DNA from: Camellia lanceoleosa
Lineage: Eukaryota; Streptophyta; Magnoliopsida; Ericales; Theaceae
DNA length: 64,000 nucleotides
Reading direction: 5' to 3'
Assembly (NCBI GenBank): GCA_025200525.1
Contig: CM045761.1
Location: 77,715,551-77,779,550, forward strand
Positions 45,505 through 56,827 of the stretch are shown piece after piece (within the stretch, counting starts at the first letter, position 1; each line of letters opens with the position of its first letter). The notes beneath the pieces are model-generated. The model was not told the origin of the DNA, did no database searches, and worked only from the letters and a program-made list of their open reading frames with translations. The translations under genes were made by a program, and so were the position numbers.

Positions 45505-46438
45505 ATTGTCCTAATCTAACTGAACAACCGTATATCGACTTCACAAGAAAACCGAGACCTCACCGACTACTCAAGGACCATCGATCCGCGACCGTTGTAC
45601 TGATACACTATGCCTTACTGACCTCCGTCTAGTAACCGACGGTAAAGAAAGGAACACTGCTTGTCCGTCTATCAGATCCACAAATTGATTAAGTCTTTGA
45701 CCTCTAAGCCAAAGTGCTCAGGGAATATCTGCCTAGCCGGATGTAATTGTGCTAAACTACCTTGCAAAAAGATAAATAGAGCATAATAAGGAAACAATAA
45801 GCAGAAAGACGGACAGCATAACAGCTTAAATAAAGACAACACACAGTTGGTATTTCTAAGCTGAATACACTGTTCTCAAAAACTGTTTACTGTGCCGAAA
45901 TCGCTGCCCCAAATCTGATACCCTTAGGTAAAACTGATTCCCGAATACTGATGCCCTCAGGCCTGATACCTAGACTTGCAAACTGATACATGCATTTCTG
46001 TAGAGGCACACTATAAAAGCACATAGCAAGCAAATGAAAGCCAAAACACCTATGTTGGGGTAGGGTTTCTCTGTCCTATTTTGTCAGGAGCTAGGGTTTC
46101 ACTACGCACGCAGCGGTTTCAAATAACTTACAATCGGGTAAGCAACCTGTCCTAGTTCAGAATGGTCACTACAGTTTCCGATATACACTAGGTCGAATGG
46201 TCAAAAAAGGTGCCTCGGTAACAACCGACGTTTGTGTTCCCGTTATGGTAGAGCCCGTAATCGGTCAACCCTATGGCAAGCAGCCTCAGGCTAATCGTTC
46301 AGGAATAGCAGACAGCGAACACAGTGACTTAGGCGCACCAATGCACATGCAATGCAAAGAAACACATAAGTGTAATCAAAACAAGATATCATGAGTTCGA
46401 GTCAAGTTCTCTAAATCTCCAACAGAGTTACCAGAAAC
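45505..46438 (-). other. Tat-B leader between primer site and gag
   Basis: Untranslated leader of 0.93 kb on -. No gene is visible. It would contain packaging and dimerisation signals, which I cannot identify. Confidence 0.5.
46412..46433 (-). other. Putative primer binding site of Tat-B
   Basis: On - the LTR end GTCTACA is followed by GTTTC and then TGGTAACTCTGTTGGAGATT. The TGG at the expected distance fits a tRNA 3' CCA, but I cannot match the rest to a particular tRNA. Confidence 0.45.
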
Positions 46439-47894
46439 TGTAGACCGCCCCCAAGAACTCCCGGCTCAACGCCTGCGATGGCGAGAATTCGTTTTGTTCT
46501 GAGCTACTACAATTCGGACTCTTGTCGCGGTTCTGAATCTAATCTCACAAAGTGCAATGTGAAACCGATAAATCACCAAAGTGTCCAAATCCGGCAAATC
46601 ATTTTGGAAAACTGATTTTATAAAGAAGTGCCAAACGTGGACTGCTTTGCCAGATACAGAGTCGCCACCTAAATATTTTATTTTGGGGGAATTTAGGAAA
46701 CCCTGACTCGTGCCTACGGCCACGTGTCCATTATCACCAAAGTTGCCTCGGCTCAGGAACTTGGGTACGAGAGGGGAAGGTCTTGCAATGAGCACCCCCG
46801 CTCGCCCGATCAAAGATTGGCCTGTACTAAGCATGATATTTTGTTTTTGAAAACACATGTGTTCTTATTCTGGTTATTAACCTAGAATTACTATGTGATG
46901 CACACAACATACAAGTATAGACTAGATCGCCTAAGTTGGAACAAAACATTGCATGTTTGCTTGTTTTGAAAATGGTTTGCTACTCGCAAGTAGGCTAAAA
47001 ATGCAGATTTCAATGAATTGTTCCAATTCAAGCAATCCAACCTTCACCCACGAGCATTCAGGTAGTTAATCAACTAAGCAGTTAGCCTCATGGCAAGCAT
47101 GCTAACATGGCAACATTAACACACATGCAGTATGCTAAAGCATAAACACTCACAGTGTACTTCGAGCCAAAACAGAGAACTAGTTAGAAATCATGCATGA
47201 TCCTAGTTCATGTTAAGATGGCTAATGCAACACATGTAAAAATGCAACTAAAATAGGCTCGGCTATTCTAGAATGGCATATGAATGCGACAATTCGATAC
47301 ATGTATTCAAATCGGAATTGAAATACAATGCAGTTAGTATGATGCGCCGAGCCCGGTGCATGCAAAACAGATGAATGATGCACGCATGCAAGCATAAGGT
47401 ATGCTAATTGAAATATGCCCTAAAACTACCCATCGTAAGCGGTTACGTAAAAGGGAGAAAGAAATAGAGGTTGGAGGACATGCATCACACAAACGCACGC
47501 TTTTTACAACAGTTGGCCCTCTCGATGGAGGGTACGAATAAGAAGCTAACTAGTTAATCTAAGCTAATTAAACTAATTATTACATCACAAAACTAATTAA
47601 CTAACAAGCTAACTAATTAAGCTATTACAACACAAATAAGCAGCTAAACGCATTAACTACTTAGGTCCAAAGCCAAAGCATAAACTAGCTAAGGAAAACA
47701 GCAAGGAGAAGTCATCGGGAAGAGGAGTGCATGCATGCATGCTCGGTCGCCTCATTCGGAAATCCATCGCGATGCCCCGATTTGCCTCTATTTGCAACTG
47801 TTCTCAGAACCTTGCACCAAGCTCCAGAAAGCTTCCAACTCACCTTGGGGACCTGTAGGAGCATCACTGACCACCTAGGGATGTTGCTAGCCAC

Positions 47895-47965
47895 AGGCCG
47901 ACCACTTTTCTTTGCTGCAAACTAGAAAAAGTGGTCGGCCAGCCACTTTTTCGTCGGTCGACCAG
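47895..47965. promoter_or_regulatory. Second GGCCGACC cluster, Tat-B 5' LTR
   Basis: GGCCGACCACTTTT, GTGGTCGGCCAGCCAC and GTCGGTCGACCAGC in 70 bp. The left 3' LTR remnant has an equivalent cluster (30790-30880) that faces the PMD gene. Confidence 0.5.
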
Positions 47966-50643
47966 CTTGTTCTTCGACTTCTCCAATTCTTTCGCAAGAG
48001 AGCAAGAAAGGGCATGGAAATGTATTTGCAAGGTATGTGTGCACAACCACCCTCCCTATCATTTCATGAGCTCAAGGGAGTGCAGTTCTCGACTCTTGGG
48101 CCACCAATCACGCATCTCGATGCATGATGGCCAAGAAGCCAAATTGCACAATTCGATTTAAAATGAATGCACACATAAACACATAAATGCCTTGAACTCT
48201 ATCATGTATGATCAAGAGCGTCGGCGACCGAGAATTGAGGCACGTTTCATCACTTCAAGTATGAAACGTCCCTCGTTCCTCGTGTTTGGACTAATACCTA
48301 ATCCAAACAAATGCAATGCAACTCAAGTACGCAAACATGCAATGCAACTACAACATGGCATACACAATGCTAAGAATAACAACATAGCATACACAATGCA
48401 ATGAACAACATGGCATACGCAATGCAATGTAACATGGCATACACAATGCAATGTGACATGATCAACTTAACAAAGCTAATGACATGCAAATAATGCTAAT
48501 GCAACATAATGCATACATACACAATGCAAGGCAACATAAGCATGTAACAACATGAGACAATGTAACAACATTCACATAACATGCTCGATGGAGTTAAACC
48601 AAAATGGACAGACCTCAGTCATGACTAAATTAGTGGCCATAATGTTAAGAAATGAAGGCACAAAGGCATATACAAGCATGCACATGCAAAGGCCCATCCA
48701 CTAGGCCTAAGAGCACAACCCTCAAGAGTGCTCAAAGAGTGCTAAATGTGGAAGTGTGACAACACTAAAGGCTCTGAAATGAAGTGTGAAATGATGTCAA
48801 ATCTTTCAAACAACACAAGTAAAGCATGCAAGAGGGCCTAAGGCACAAAGCCATTAAAGGGACTACACAAGGGGCATGCAATACATGGCACAAATGATTG
48901 AACCAATCACAAACAGAGCTTAATTAGGTCTAAACAAAGACCAAAGCATGCTAAGATGGAGGCTCGAGGACCTAGGCAAGATGGCATACATGCTAGGCCA
49001 CAAACAAGGCAACAATGCATAACACTCAAAGGCACTTGAAGAGTGAATGAAGTGGGAACATGGCAATGCTACATGCTTTGAAATGTCATGATTCCAAATC
49101 ATGTACATGATGCAAATGAAGCATGCTACGAAGCTCAAAACTTGAAACTATCATAGGCACTTACACTATAGCTATGAAAAACATGAAGCATATGGCAAGG
49201 GCAACCCAAAATAGTCCTAGGACATGTCAAAATGATACTAAAACATGCATGGAAGGAAGCCAAAGTATGCTAGCATGAAAGGCATGAAGCATGGAATATA
49301 CAAGGCAAATATTACACTACACCTACCAAGACCAAGCATGAGATGGCTTCGCCAACAAAAATCAAAGTTATATCATGGCAAAATAACCCCAAATACACAT
49401 TGAAATGATAGCTCGCAAGCTTAGGCATGAAGTCATACGAAATGGCTCATGTTAAGGCATAAAGGGCAAACCCTCCAACGCATTGAAAGAGTGACAAATG
49501 CAAGTGTATGACCATGAAACATGCACTGAAATCACATATGAAATGATGCCAAATCATTCAAATAGGCCAAGCATTGCATGCTAGTGGACTTGATACACAA
49601 AGCTAACAAGCTATAATGCATTATAGCTATACAAAGCGTGGCATGCATGACCAAAACAACACAAATTAGAGCTAGAGCATGCTAAAACATGGACAAAAGC
49701 TTCTTGAAGTTAAGCCAAAATCATGCTAGAAAGACATGTTAAAGCATGATACACATTAGGCTATTTCATGGAATTGCACTACAAGTGCATGGAGCATGCA
49801 AGGGGCTACCAAACCAAACCTTAATAGGGGTACGACATGGCAAAACAACACCAAGAACATGCTGAAAGGGACTCAAAACAAGCTAGAAAGACATGCTACT
49901 TCATGAAGCATACAAGACTAGTTTGTGAGAAATACACTACAAGTGTATAAGGCATGCAAGAAGTGACAAAACCAAGTTAAAACAGTGGTATGACATGCTG
50001 AAATAACCCCAAATACATGCTAAGATGGAGCCAACATAAGCTTAACAAACATACTCACACATGAGGCATTCAAAGCAAGCAAACAAAACAACAAGGAGAG
50101 GGGATGACCCTCTCCTATTTGGGACCTCAAAACACCATTTCTCCCACTGAAATTCCTCTAGAATTCAGTGGTAGAAAGGTCATGCAAAGGTTAAAGCAAG
50201 AGCCTAAAGGGATGGCTCAAAACAAGGCCTAAGAGGGGGTAGACTACCCCCAATACAAAAGTGACCTTGAAAAAACATGACAAGCATGCAAAATTAGAAC
50301 TTTTTCCAATAGAAAGTTAAGCTTAAATCAGCATGCAAATAGGTCCAAAATCTTAAGCAAAATCAAGGGATTTGTGGGTTATAAGCTCACCCTTGAAGAA
50401 CACCTTCAAAGCTGCAACTCCAGCAACTTCTTTGAGTTCAAACCAATCCAAAAACTCCAAAACCAACCTCAAAGAGCCTCAGCAACAAAAGGATGGTGTT
50501 TTAGTGTGTGTTTGTGTGTTAAAGTGTGATAAAATGACACTTTTGAACACAAATATGAAGAGAATATGCAAGATAGATACAAAGGTGTATGTATAATTCT
50601 CAAGAATAATTTTCTGAACCTAGAGGGGGGAGGAGGAGGTTCT

Positions 50644-50651
50644 CTTATATA
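50644..50651 (-). promoter_or_regulatory. TATA box of the Tat-B LTR promoter
   Basis: TATATAAG on -, inside GGTTCTCTATATAAGAGAACC, itself an inverted repeat. It lies just downstream (on -) of the palindrome cluster at 50785-50985. Confidence 0.55.
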
Positions 50652-50784
50652 GAGAACCAAGCCTCAAGCTTGTTGAGGAAGTTAAGGGTCCAAGGCCATC
50701 CCTCCATACACGTGTATGGAGGATGGTTTTAGTACCTTCCAGTTGTGACAGCTGGAGAGAAAATATTTCCAGGAAGCTGGTGAA

Positions 50785-50985
50785 AAGTGGTCGACCAGTT
50801 GAAGTGGTCGGCCAACTACTTACACTGGTCGGCCGACCAGTGGAAGTGGTCAGCCAGAGTCAAAAGTGGTCAACCCAAGGGGAGAGGTGGTCTGCAACAT
50901 GAAACCAAGGTGGTGGTGTGGTGGCCGACCAGAAAAGGTGGCCCAAAGACCAAGAAAGCCAGTTGGCCGACCAGAAAACTGGCTG
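50785..50985. promoter_or_regulatory. GGCCGACC palindrome cluster in U3, Tat-B
   Basis: At least nine GGTCGACC, GGTCGGCC or GGCCGACC sites, including a perfect GGTCGGCCGACC at 50827-50838, lie 130-340 bp upstream of the TATA box on -. A long open frame on + across 50918-51637 reads through these palindromes and is not considered a gene. Confidence 0.6.
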
Positions 50986-51542
50986 GCAGGAGGAAAAATG
51001 GTCTCCAAGGGGAAGAACTGGTCTTCCACCTTTGTACCACCTTCCAAACAAGGAAAACAAGGTTTGTACCAAAAGCAAACCAAAAAGGATGCAAGACGAA
51101 AGTTCGGGAGGCAAAGCGCACAGCCGAAAGCCTCTAAAACTAGTCCACTGGCACCAAAAGTGGTCTCCCAGACCACAGTGTCCCTCTAGGAAAAGGCAAC
51201 AAGGTCTGTTTCAAAAACCACGCCAAACGGAGAACGTTAAGCGATCTCGAGTCAAGGCGCGTGGCCGAAGACTCCAAAAATTGGCAACGAGTCTCCAAGC
51301 AGGAAAGGTGGTCTACGACCACAAAAGGATGGTCTACAAGACCACTCCCTCCCTCCAGGGAAGAGAAACAAGGCTTGGTCTACAAATCGAGCCAAAACAC
51401 AAAGAGTTTAGAGGCCCGGAGGTAAGGCACTTAGCCGAAAACTCCGAAACCTCGAAACGAGCACAACATGCACAATCACCGAGCACTCAATCGATGACGT
51501 CTGAGTCTCAAGGTCGGTCAAAAATGGGGTGTCTACACTTGG

Positions 51543-51706
51543 AAACTTATAAACCCTTGGGGGTATTTATTTCTTTATTTACTTGTTGTTGGATTAATGT
51601 ATTGTTGCATAAAGAACTATTGTATCATGTAATGTAAGTTTGGAGATTTATATTCGGTTTTCCTTGAAAGAACCATGATTATTGTATTATCATTTGGGAC
51701 GTTACA
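51543..51706 (+). repeat. Element 2, 5' LTR, second part
   Basis: Continues the LTR broken at 29404. It matches 58918-59093 and ends TTTGGGACGTTACA. The 3' LTR has 13 extra bases (CTAGAAATTTGGG) here, explained by slippage between two TTTGGG copies. Confidence 0.85.
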
Positions 51707-51709
51707 ACT

Positions 51710-51721
51710 TGGTATCAGAGC
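51710..51721 (+). other. Primer binding site, initiator tRNA-Met
   Basis: TGGTATCAGAGC, three bases after the LTR end, is complementary to the 3' end of plant initiator tRNA-Met, the usual primer for chromoviruses and many plant LTR elements. Confidence 0.9.
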
Positions 51722-52137
51722 TACTGGGTTTGAATACTTGGAGCTCTTGGGAAGTGGTTTTTTAACCATAATGCGTTCATTTAGCATGTTTATGAAGTGT
51801 TATGCACTTTGTGACTATGTGATAACATGCTTATGTGACTAAATGGGTATGGGATTAGACTTTTGGGATATTGTTTGCGCCTGTTAAATTCCTTGAGGTC
51901 TTATTAGAAGGATACTTGATCAATACTTATTCTACTAAGAATTCTTGATTTTTCGTGGGACGAATCTCATCATAAGAGTATAATCCGTATGTGTTTACAT
52001 GACTAAGTGCTTATGTGGGGTGAAATTTAACTGTTATATGGTAGAGGAATATATAACATTATTGTGATCAAACGTGTAAGGCAAGTTGCGGCACATGTGG
52101 GTTAGTGTGCTAAATTAATTCTATTGTCATTTATAGG

Positions 52138-53422
52138 ATGTCAGGAATAGGTCAAACCCGTGGTGGAAGAGGCGGGAGGCATGGTAGGGCTCGCCGAGGT
52201 GTGCATGAGGTACCGGTCCATGAGGTTCTGGTGCAAGAGAAAGAGTCCGGCCAAGCTAATATGGCCGAACAAGTGGCACAGGCGGGAATCCCCAGACAAG
52301 CGGGTCAAACCGCAATGGGGACCCTAGCTCGAGAAATGGCAAGGGCTTTAGGAGTCTATGAACTTGTTAAGGGTGGAGAATCAAGCCCGAGAGAACACCG
52401 CGGAGTCAAGGGTGAGTTTCTTTACTAGAGAGTTCTTGCGGGCCAAACCAGATGAGTTCCATGGTGGTCCCGAGCCCAAGAAAGCGGATGAGTGGCTCGA
52501 ACAACCTATGAAGACATTTGAGATGCTTTACATCGAAGATAGTGAACTAAGAGTGACTCTAGCGAGTTACTACCTTAAGAGAGATGCGGGTCAATGGTGG
52601 AAATATGCCAAGGGTAGAGTGGAGCCAACATGGGAAGCCTTTGCGGTTGCTTTCCAAGATAAGTACATACCTCCCATTGTTAGGGAGAGATTGAGGCAAG
52701 AGTTTAAAGACCTCAAACAATTCGACATGCCAGTGGCTGAGTTTGAGGTGGTCTTCTCTAGTTTGTCCAGATTTGCACCAGAGTTGGTGGCAACGGAAGA
52801 GCGCCGTTGCATTGAATTTGAAAAGAAATTGAAAACAAAAATTATGTTCAAGCTTGTCGAAAATATGAGTCGGGAATATGACAGTCTTGTGGAGATGGTG
52901 ACACACATAGAAATTTCTATATAAGCCGAGGAGGAGAGGCTTCGGAGTTCGAGGTCTAGGGGCCAAGAGTCTTAAGGAGACTATAGACAAAACAAGAAGA
53001 GCAGGAACACCTATCCATCTCAGTCCCAACCATAGCAGTCTAGATCCACTTTTCCTTTGCCTAGTGCGGGTTTGGGAAAAAGTGCATCGAGTAACTTCTC
53101 ATGTTTCAAGTGTGGCCAACCGGGTCACAAAGCCTTCTCGTGCCCACAGAAGGGAGGAGGGCAATTAATATTACCACCACCTAACCGATCTCAAAGTCAG
53201 TCTCAATCTCAGAATAAACGTCAAGGGTTTAACTGTTATCAGTGTGGTCAGCCGGGGCATATGAAGAGAACTTGCCCACAGTTGAGAGGCGCATCTGGCA
53301 CATCAGGGTTGAGGCAGACTCAGAGCCCCCAGCAGGCTCAATCAGTCCAAGCTTCGCAAGTTAATCAGGGAGCCACTTCGGCTCAATTAGTACAACAGGC
53401 CTATGCCCCGAGAGGGAAGTAA
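52138..53422 (+). pseudogene. gag of element 2, broken
   Basis: Start MSGIGQTRGGRGGRHGRARR, Arg/Gly-rich. After a frame change near 52400 the capsid domain reads FLRAKPDEFHGGPEPKKADE, then WLEQPMKTFEML, ASYYLKRDAGQWWKYAK, FQDKYIPPIVRERLRQEF and LSRFAPELVATEERRCIEF. TAA at 52922 and further stops near 52972 and 53033 follow. Two CCHC zinc knuckles complete it: CFKCGQPGHKAFSC (near 53102) and CYQCGQPGHMKRTC (near 53233). Two knuckles and this capsid type fit Tekay/Del gag, which coats the element RNA. It ends near 53420. Confidence 0.85.
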
Positions 53423-53473
53423 GTCAATCAGAGGCCACAGGGGCACGTGTATGTTGTTGCTGTGCTAGAATAG

Positions 53474-54139
53474 TTGCCAGAATCCTTAGTTGTGAGAGGT
53501 ATTTTTGTTGTGTGTAATTCTTTAGCTAATATATTGATAGACACGGGTGCGTCTCATTCATTTATATCTACTGCATTTGCTTTTGCATTAGGGTTAGAGG
53601 TAGCATGGTTAGTGCCTCCACTTAGAGTAGAGTCACCTGTTGGGGGTACAGTTGATTTAGACTGGGGTTGCCGTGATTATGAAATAGAAGTTGCCGGGCG
53701 TCGACTTCCGTTTGCTTTTGTGTTGCTAGATATGTCGAGTTTTGATGTCATTTTAGGCATGGACTGGTTGTGTTCTTATCAAGCTGTGATTGATTGTTAC
53801 AGTCAGAGAGTTACGGTGTGCACTTTGGGGGGTGATCGTTTCTATTTTCTGGGGAACCGAGTTGATAGAGCCTTGTCGCCAGTTGTTGACCGTCGTAGTA
53901 GGAGCAAGCTTAGTGGCCTTCTTGCAACTCTCTTGGATAGTGAGAGTGATAGGGCTTGTGTTGAGTTACCAAGGGTAGTTTGTGAATACCTGGATGTCTT
54001 TCCAAAAGATCTTTCTAGTTTACCACCTCACTGGGAGATTGAGTTCTCCATTGAATTAGTGCCTGGCACGGCACCGATTTCCATGTCACCGTATAGATTT
54101 GCACCTGCTGAATTGCATGAGTTGAAGATTCAACTCTAA
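53474..54139 (+). pseudogene. Protease and start of RT, element 2
   Basis: An aspartic protease with ILIDTGASHSFIS as the catalytic motif (near residue 22-34), then VILGMDWLCSYQAVIDC, typical of the RVP_2 family. The last third (FPKDLSSLPPHWEIEFSIEL, then SMSPYRFAPAELHELK) leads into RT. A TAA replaces a codon at 54137, before the RT lead-in [10 protein letters not shown]. Retropepsin cuts the gag-pol polyprotein. Confidence 0.85.
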
Positions 54140-55010
54140 GAACTTTTAGACAAGGGCTTCATTCGCCCTAGTACATCGCCTTGGGGAGCGCCGGCACTCT
54201 TTGCGAAGAAGAAGGATGGGTCATTGCGGTTGTGTGTATTGATTACCGCAAGTTGAATAGAGTTACAGTTAAGAACAAGTATCCTTTACCTAGAACAGAT
54301 GATTTGTTTGACCAACTTAGAGGGTCTCGTTGCTTCTCAAAAATAGATTTGAGGTCGGGGTACCATCAGTTGAGAGTCGGGGAGGAGGACATTCAGAAGA
54401 CGGCCTTTCATACTCGTTATGGCCACTATGAATTCCTTGTAATGCCTTTTGGGTTGACCAATGCACCGGCTTCCTTTATGGATTTGATGAACATAATTTT
54501 TCGAGAATACTTGGACCATTTGGTGGTCGTCTTTGTGGACGACATCTTGATTTATTCAACCTCTAAAAAGGAACACGAGACTCACTTGCAGGTAGTGCTG
54601 GGTTTACTTAGTGAGCACCAATTGTATGCCAAATTTGAAAAATATGAGTTTTGGTTAACAGAGTTGAGGTTTTTGGGGCATGTATTGTCTAGAGAGAGAG
54701 TGGACTTCTCAAATATAGATGCCATACAGGATTGGGAAAACCCCAAGAATGTTTTTGAAATTCGGAGTTTCTTGGGATTAGCGGGGTATTATCGACGTTT
54801 TGTAAGGGACTTCTCTAGACTAGCTGCACCTTTGACTAGGTTGACTAGAAAGGGTATCAAATTTGTGTGGAGTGAGGCTTCTGAAAAGTCATTCCAAGAA
54901 CTTAAGACTACATTGACTACCGCACTGGTTTTGATAATTTCGAAAAGGGGTTTGAATTACACTGTCTATTGTGAGAGGGAAAAGTTGTGGCCTATGGTTC
55001 ACAACAATTG
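54140..55010 (+). pseudogene. Reverse transcriptase, element 2
   Basis: Motifs in order: [67 protein letters not shown], catalytic FVDDILIYS, then LRFLGHVLS and [17 protein letters not shown] one-base change near 54230 splits the front part into two frames. The end runs into the RNase H, where 37 bases present in element 3 are missing after TVYC (near 54973), shifting the frame to a stop at 55009. RT makes the cDNA in the virus-like particle. Confidence 0.85.
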
Positions 55011-55391
55011 AAAACTCATGAGAAAAATTACCCCACCCATGATCTAGAATTAGCCACGGTGATTTTTTCTTTGAAAATTTGAAGGCATTACTTATACAGT
55101 GAGAAGTTTGAAGTCTTCTCCGATCATAAGAGTCTAAAGTATTTGTTTTCTCAAAAAGACTTGAATTTACGACAACGGAAGTGGATGGAATTTATGGAGG
55201 ATTATGACTTTGAGTTACACTATCATCCAGGGAAGGCCAATGTGGTGGCCGATGCTTTGAGTCGAAAATCTGTGAGTAGTTTGGCAAGTGTGGCCATTCG
55301 GGAATGGGATATGCTAGATGTTATTGGCAAGTTTGATTTTCACTTGGGTGAGTCCAAAGAGAGTTCTACCTTGTTTACTTTGAATGTTTAA
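55011..55391 (+). pseudogene. RNase H, element 2, lacking its first catalytic region
   Basis: Continues in another frame: [20 protein letters not shown], a TGA in place of Trp at 55081, [20 protein letters not shown], then [19 protein letters not shown]. The intact form is visible in element 3 (63520-63996), where [12 protein letters not shown] carries the first catalytic Asp; this part is deleted here. Stop after LFTLNV at 55389. Confidence 0.85.
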
Positions 55392-55439
55392 CCTACCTTG
55401 GTTAGTAAGGTCATAGAGGCACAATGAGGAGACCGTGAT

Positions 55440-56410
55440 ATGGACTCAATCCGTGTTAAGATTTCCAATGGAAAGGAAGAGAAAGGTTTGAATGTTCACT
55501 CGGATCTGAGTGTACGTTACCTGGACCGTTTGTTTGTACCAAAATCTTGTAGAGAGGAAGTACTTTGGGAGTTCCATCACTCACGCCTTGCGGTACACCC
55601 GGGAGGCACTAAAATGTATCATGATCTTAGTCGTCAGTTTTGGTGGAGGGGTATGAAACAAGATGTCGCTTTATTTGTATCGAAGTGCCTTACTTGTCAA
55701 TAAGTGAAGGCCGAACACCAAAGACCAGCGGGTTTGTTACAACCCTTATTGATAGCTGAGTGGAAATAAGAACGTGTTACCATGGATTTTGTAGTTGGGC
55801 TTCCTAGAACACAACGAGGCAATGATGCCATTTGGGTGATTGTTGATAGGTTGACTAAGTCTACCCACTTCATTCCGATGTGCACCAACGACTCAGTTGA
55901 ACGCTTGGCAAAGTTGTACATTAGAGAGATAGTTCGACTTCATGGAGTCCCTGTGACTATTGTGTCGGATAGGGATCCTCGTTTTACTATCCGGTTATGG
56001 CAAAGCCATCAAGAAGCGTTGGGAACTAAGTTGACTCTTAACACCGCTTATCATCCTCAAACCAATGGACAGTCAGAACGTACCATTCAGATTTTGAAGG
56101 ACATGCTTAGAGCTTATGTCCTTGATTTTAAGGGGCCTTGGGAAAAGCACTTACCATTGATTGAGTTTGCTTACAACAATAGCTACCAAGCTAGTATTGG
56201 GATGGCACCATTTGAGGCCTTGTATGGCCGACCTTGTAGATCACTGTTTTGTTGGACCGAAGTGGGTGATACACCGTTACTGGGTCCGAAAATTGTTAGA
56301 GAGACAACCGAGAAAGTTGTTCTCATTTGAAAGAGGTTAGCTACGGCCCAAAACTGACAAAAGAGTTATGTCGATAAGAGGAGACGACCTTTATCTTTTG
56401 AAGTTGGTGA
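55440..56410 (+). pseudogene. Integrase, element 2
   Basis: Zinc-binding HHCC: two His in EFHHSRLAVHPGG and two Cys in SKCLTCQ (near 55570-55700). Core: [20 protein letters not shown] with the first Asp, [11 protein letters not shown] with the second, [15 protein letters not shown] with the Glu. Stops: TAA for Gln at 55701, TAA for Trp near 55769, TGA for Trp at 56328 and TGA near 56355. The frame also shifts near 56447 before the C-terminal part. Element 3 encodes Gln, Trp and Trp at the first three stops. Confidence 0.85.
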
Positions 56411-56521
56411 CCATATGTTTCTAAAAATCTCACCAAGGCGGGGTTTGATGGATTTGGGAAGAGTGGTAAATTATCTCCAAAGTTCATTGGGCCTTTTGAG
56501 ATCTTAGAGCAAATTGGGGAA

Positions 56522-56827
56522 GTGGCATACCGGTTTGCTTTACCGCCACAACTTTCGAAAGTTCACAACATATTTCATGTAGCTATACTTAGAAAGTATG
56601 AACCCGACCCTTCTCATGTGCTTGATTGGGCTGACTTGGAGATAGAAGAAGATGCTTCTTACGAAGAACGGCCGATTCAAATATTAGACACCTGGGAGCA
56701 AGTGCTACGGGGCAAAACTATACCGCCGGTAAAGGTGATGTGGAGACACCATGGGGTTGAAGAAGCGCCGTGGAAAGCGGAGGTGGAAGTCCACTCCAAA
56801 TATCCAGATTTATTTGAAAATGCTTAA
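56522..56827 (+). pseudogene. Integrase C-terminus with chromodomain, element 2
   Basis: YRFALPPQLSKVHNIFHVAI is the end of the integrase. From about 56650, DASYEERPIQILDTWEQVLR, IPPVKVMWRHHGVEEAPWKA and EVHSKYPDLF form the chromodomain-like tail of chromoviruses, thought to guide insertion to certain chromatin. Stop at 56825. Confidence 0.85.

Larger units (their letters stand above)
29405..51537 (-). mobile_element. Tat-B: 22.1 kb Tat-lineage gypsy with two antisense genes
   Basis: Flanked by CTTGG at 29400-29404 and 51538-51542, with TGTAGAC and GTCTACA at the ends. On - the order is 5' LTR (51537-46439), primer site, gag (45504-43684), protease, linker, RT, RNase H, second RNase H, integrase (to about 38050), then two genes on the opposite strand (36112-37396 and 31273-35363), and a shortened 3' LTR (30490-29405). 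The second RNase H between RT-RH and integrase is the hallmark of the Tat lineage. Extra antisense genes before the 3' LTR are known in some Tat elements (for example Grande). All genes are broken. Confidence 0.85.
46439..51537 (-). repeat. Tat-B 5' LTR, 5.1 kb
   Basis: Ends TGTAGACC and GTGTCTACA on +, that is TGTAGACACC...GGTCTACA on -. U3 on the right holds the GGCCGACC cluster (50785-50985) and a TATA box (50644-50651). The middle (48180-50400) is dense in GCATG/CATGC words, with a loose 25-30 bp repeat of CATGGCATACACAATGCAATG type at 48340-48560. A second palindrome cluster lies at 47895-47965 and an AT-rich CTAACTAATTAA patch at 47545-47640. The conserved 3' end is at 46439-46930. No gene is supported. 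TSD CTTGG on the right. Confidence 0.85.

Noticed and set aside
50918..51637. A 239-codon open frame on + in the Tat-B LTR
   Set aside because: It runs antisense through the U3 palindrome cluster and out across the LTR end into element 2. The product has no domain and is Lys/Pro/Gln-rich because of the repeat composition.
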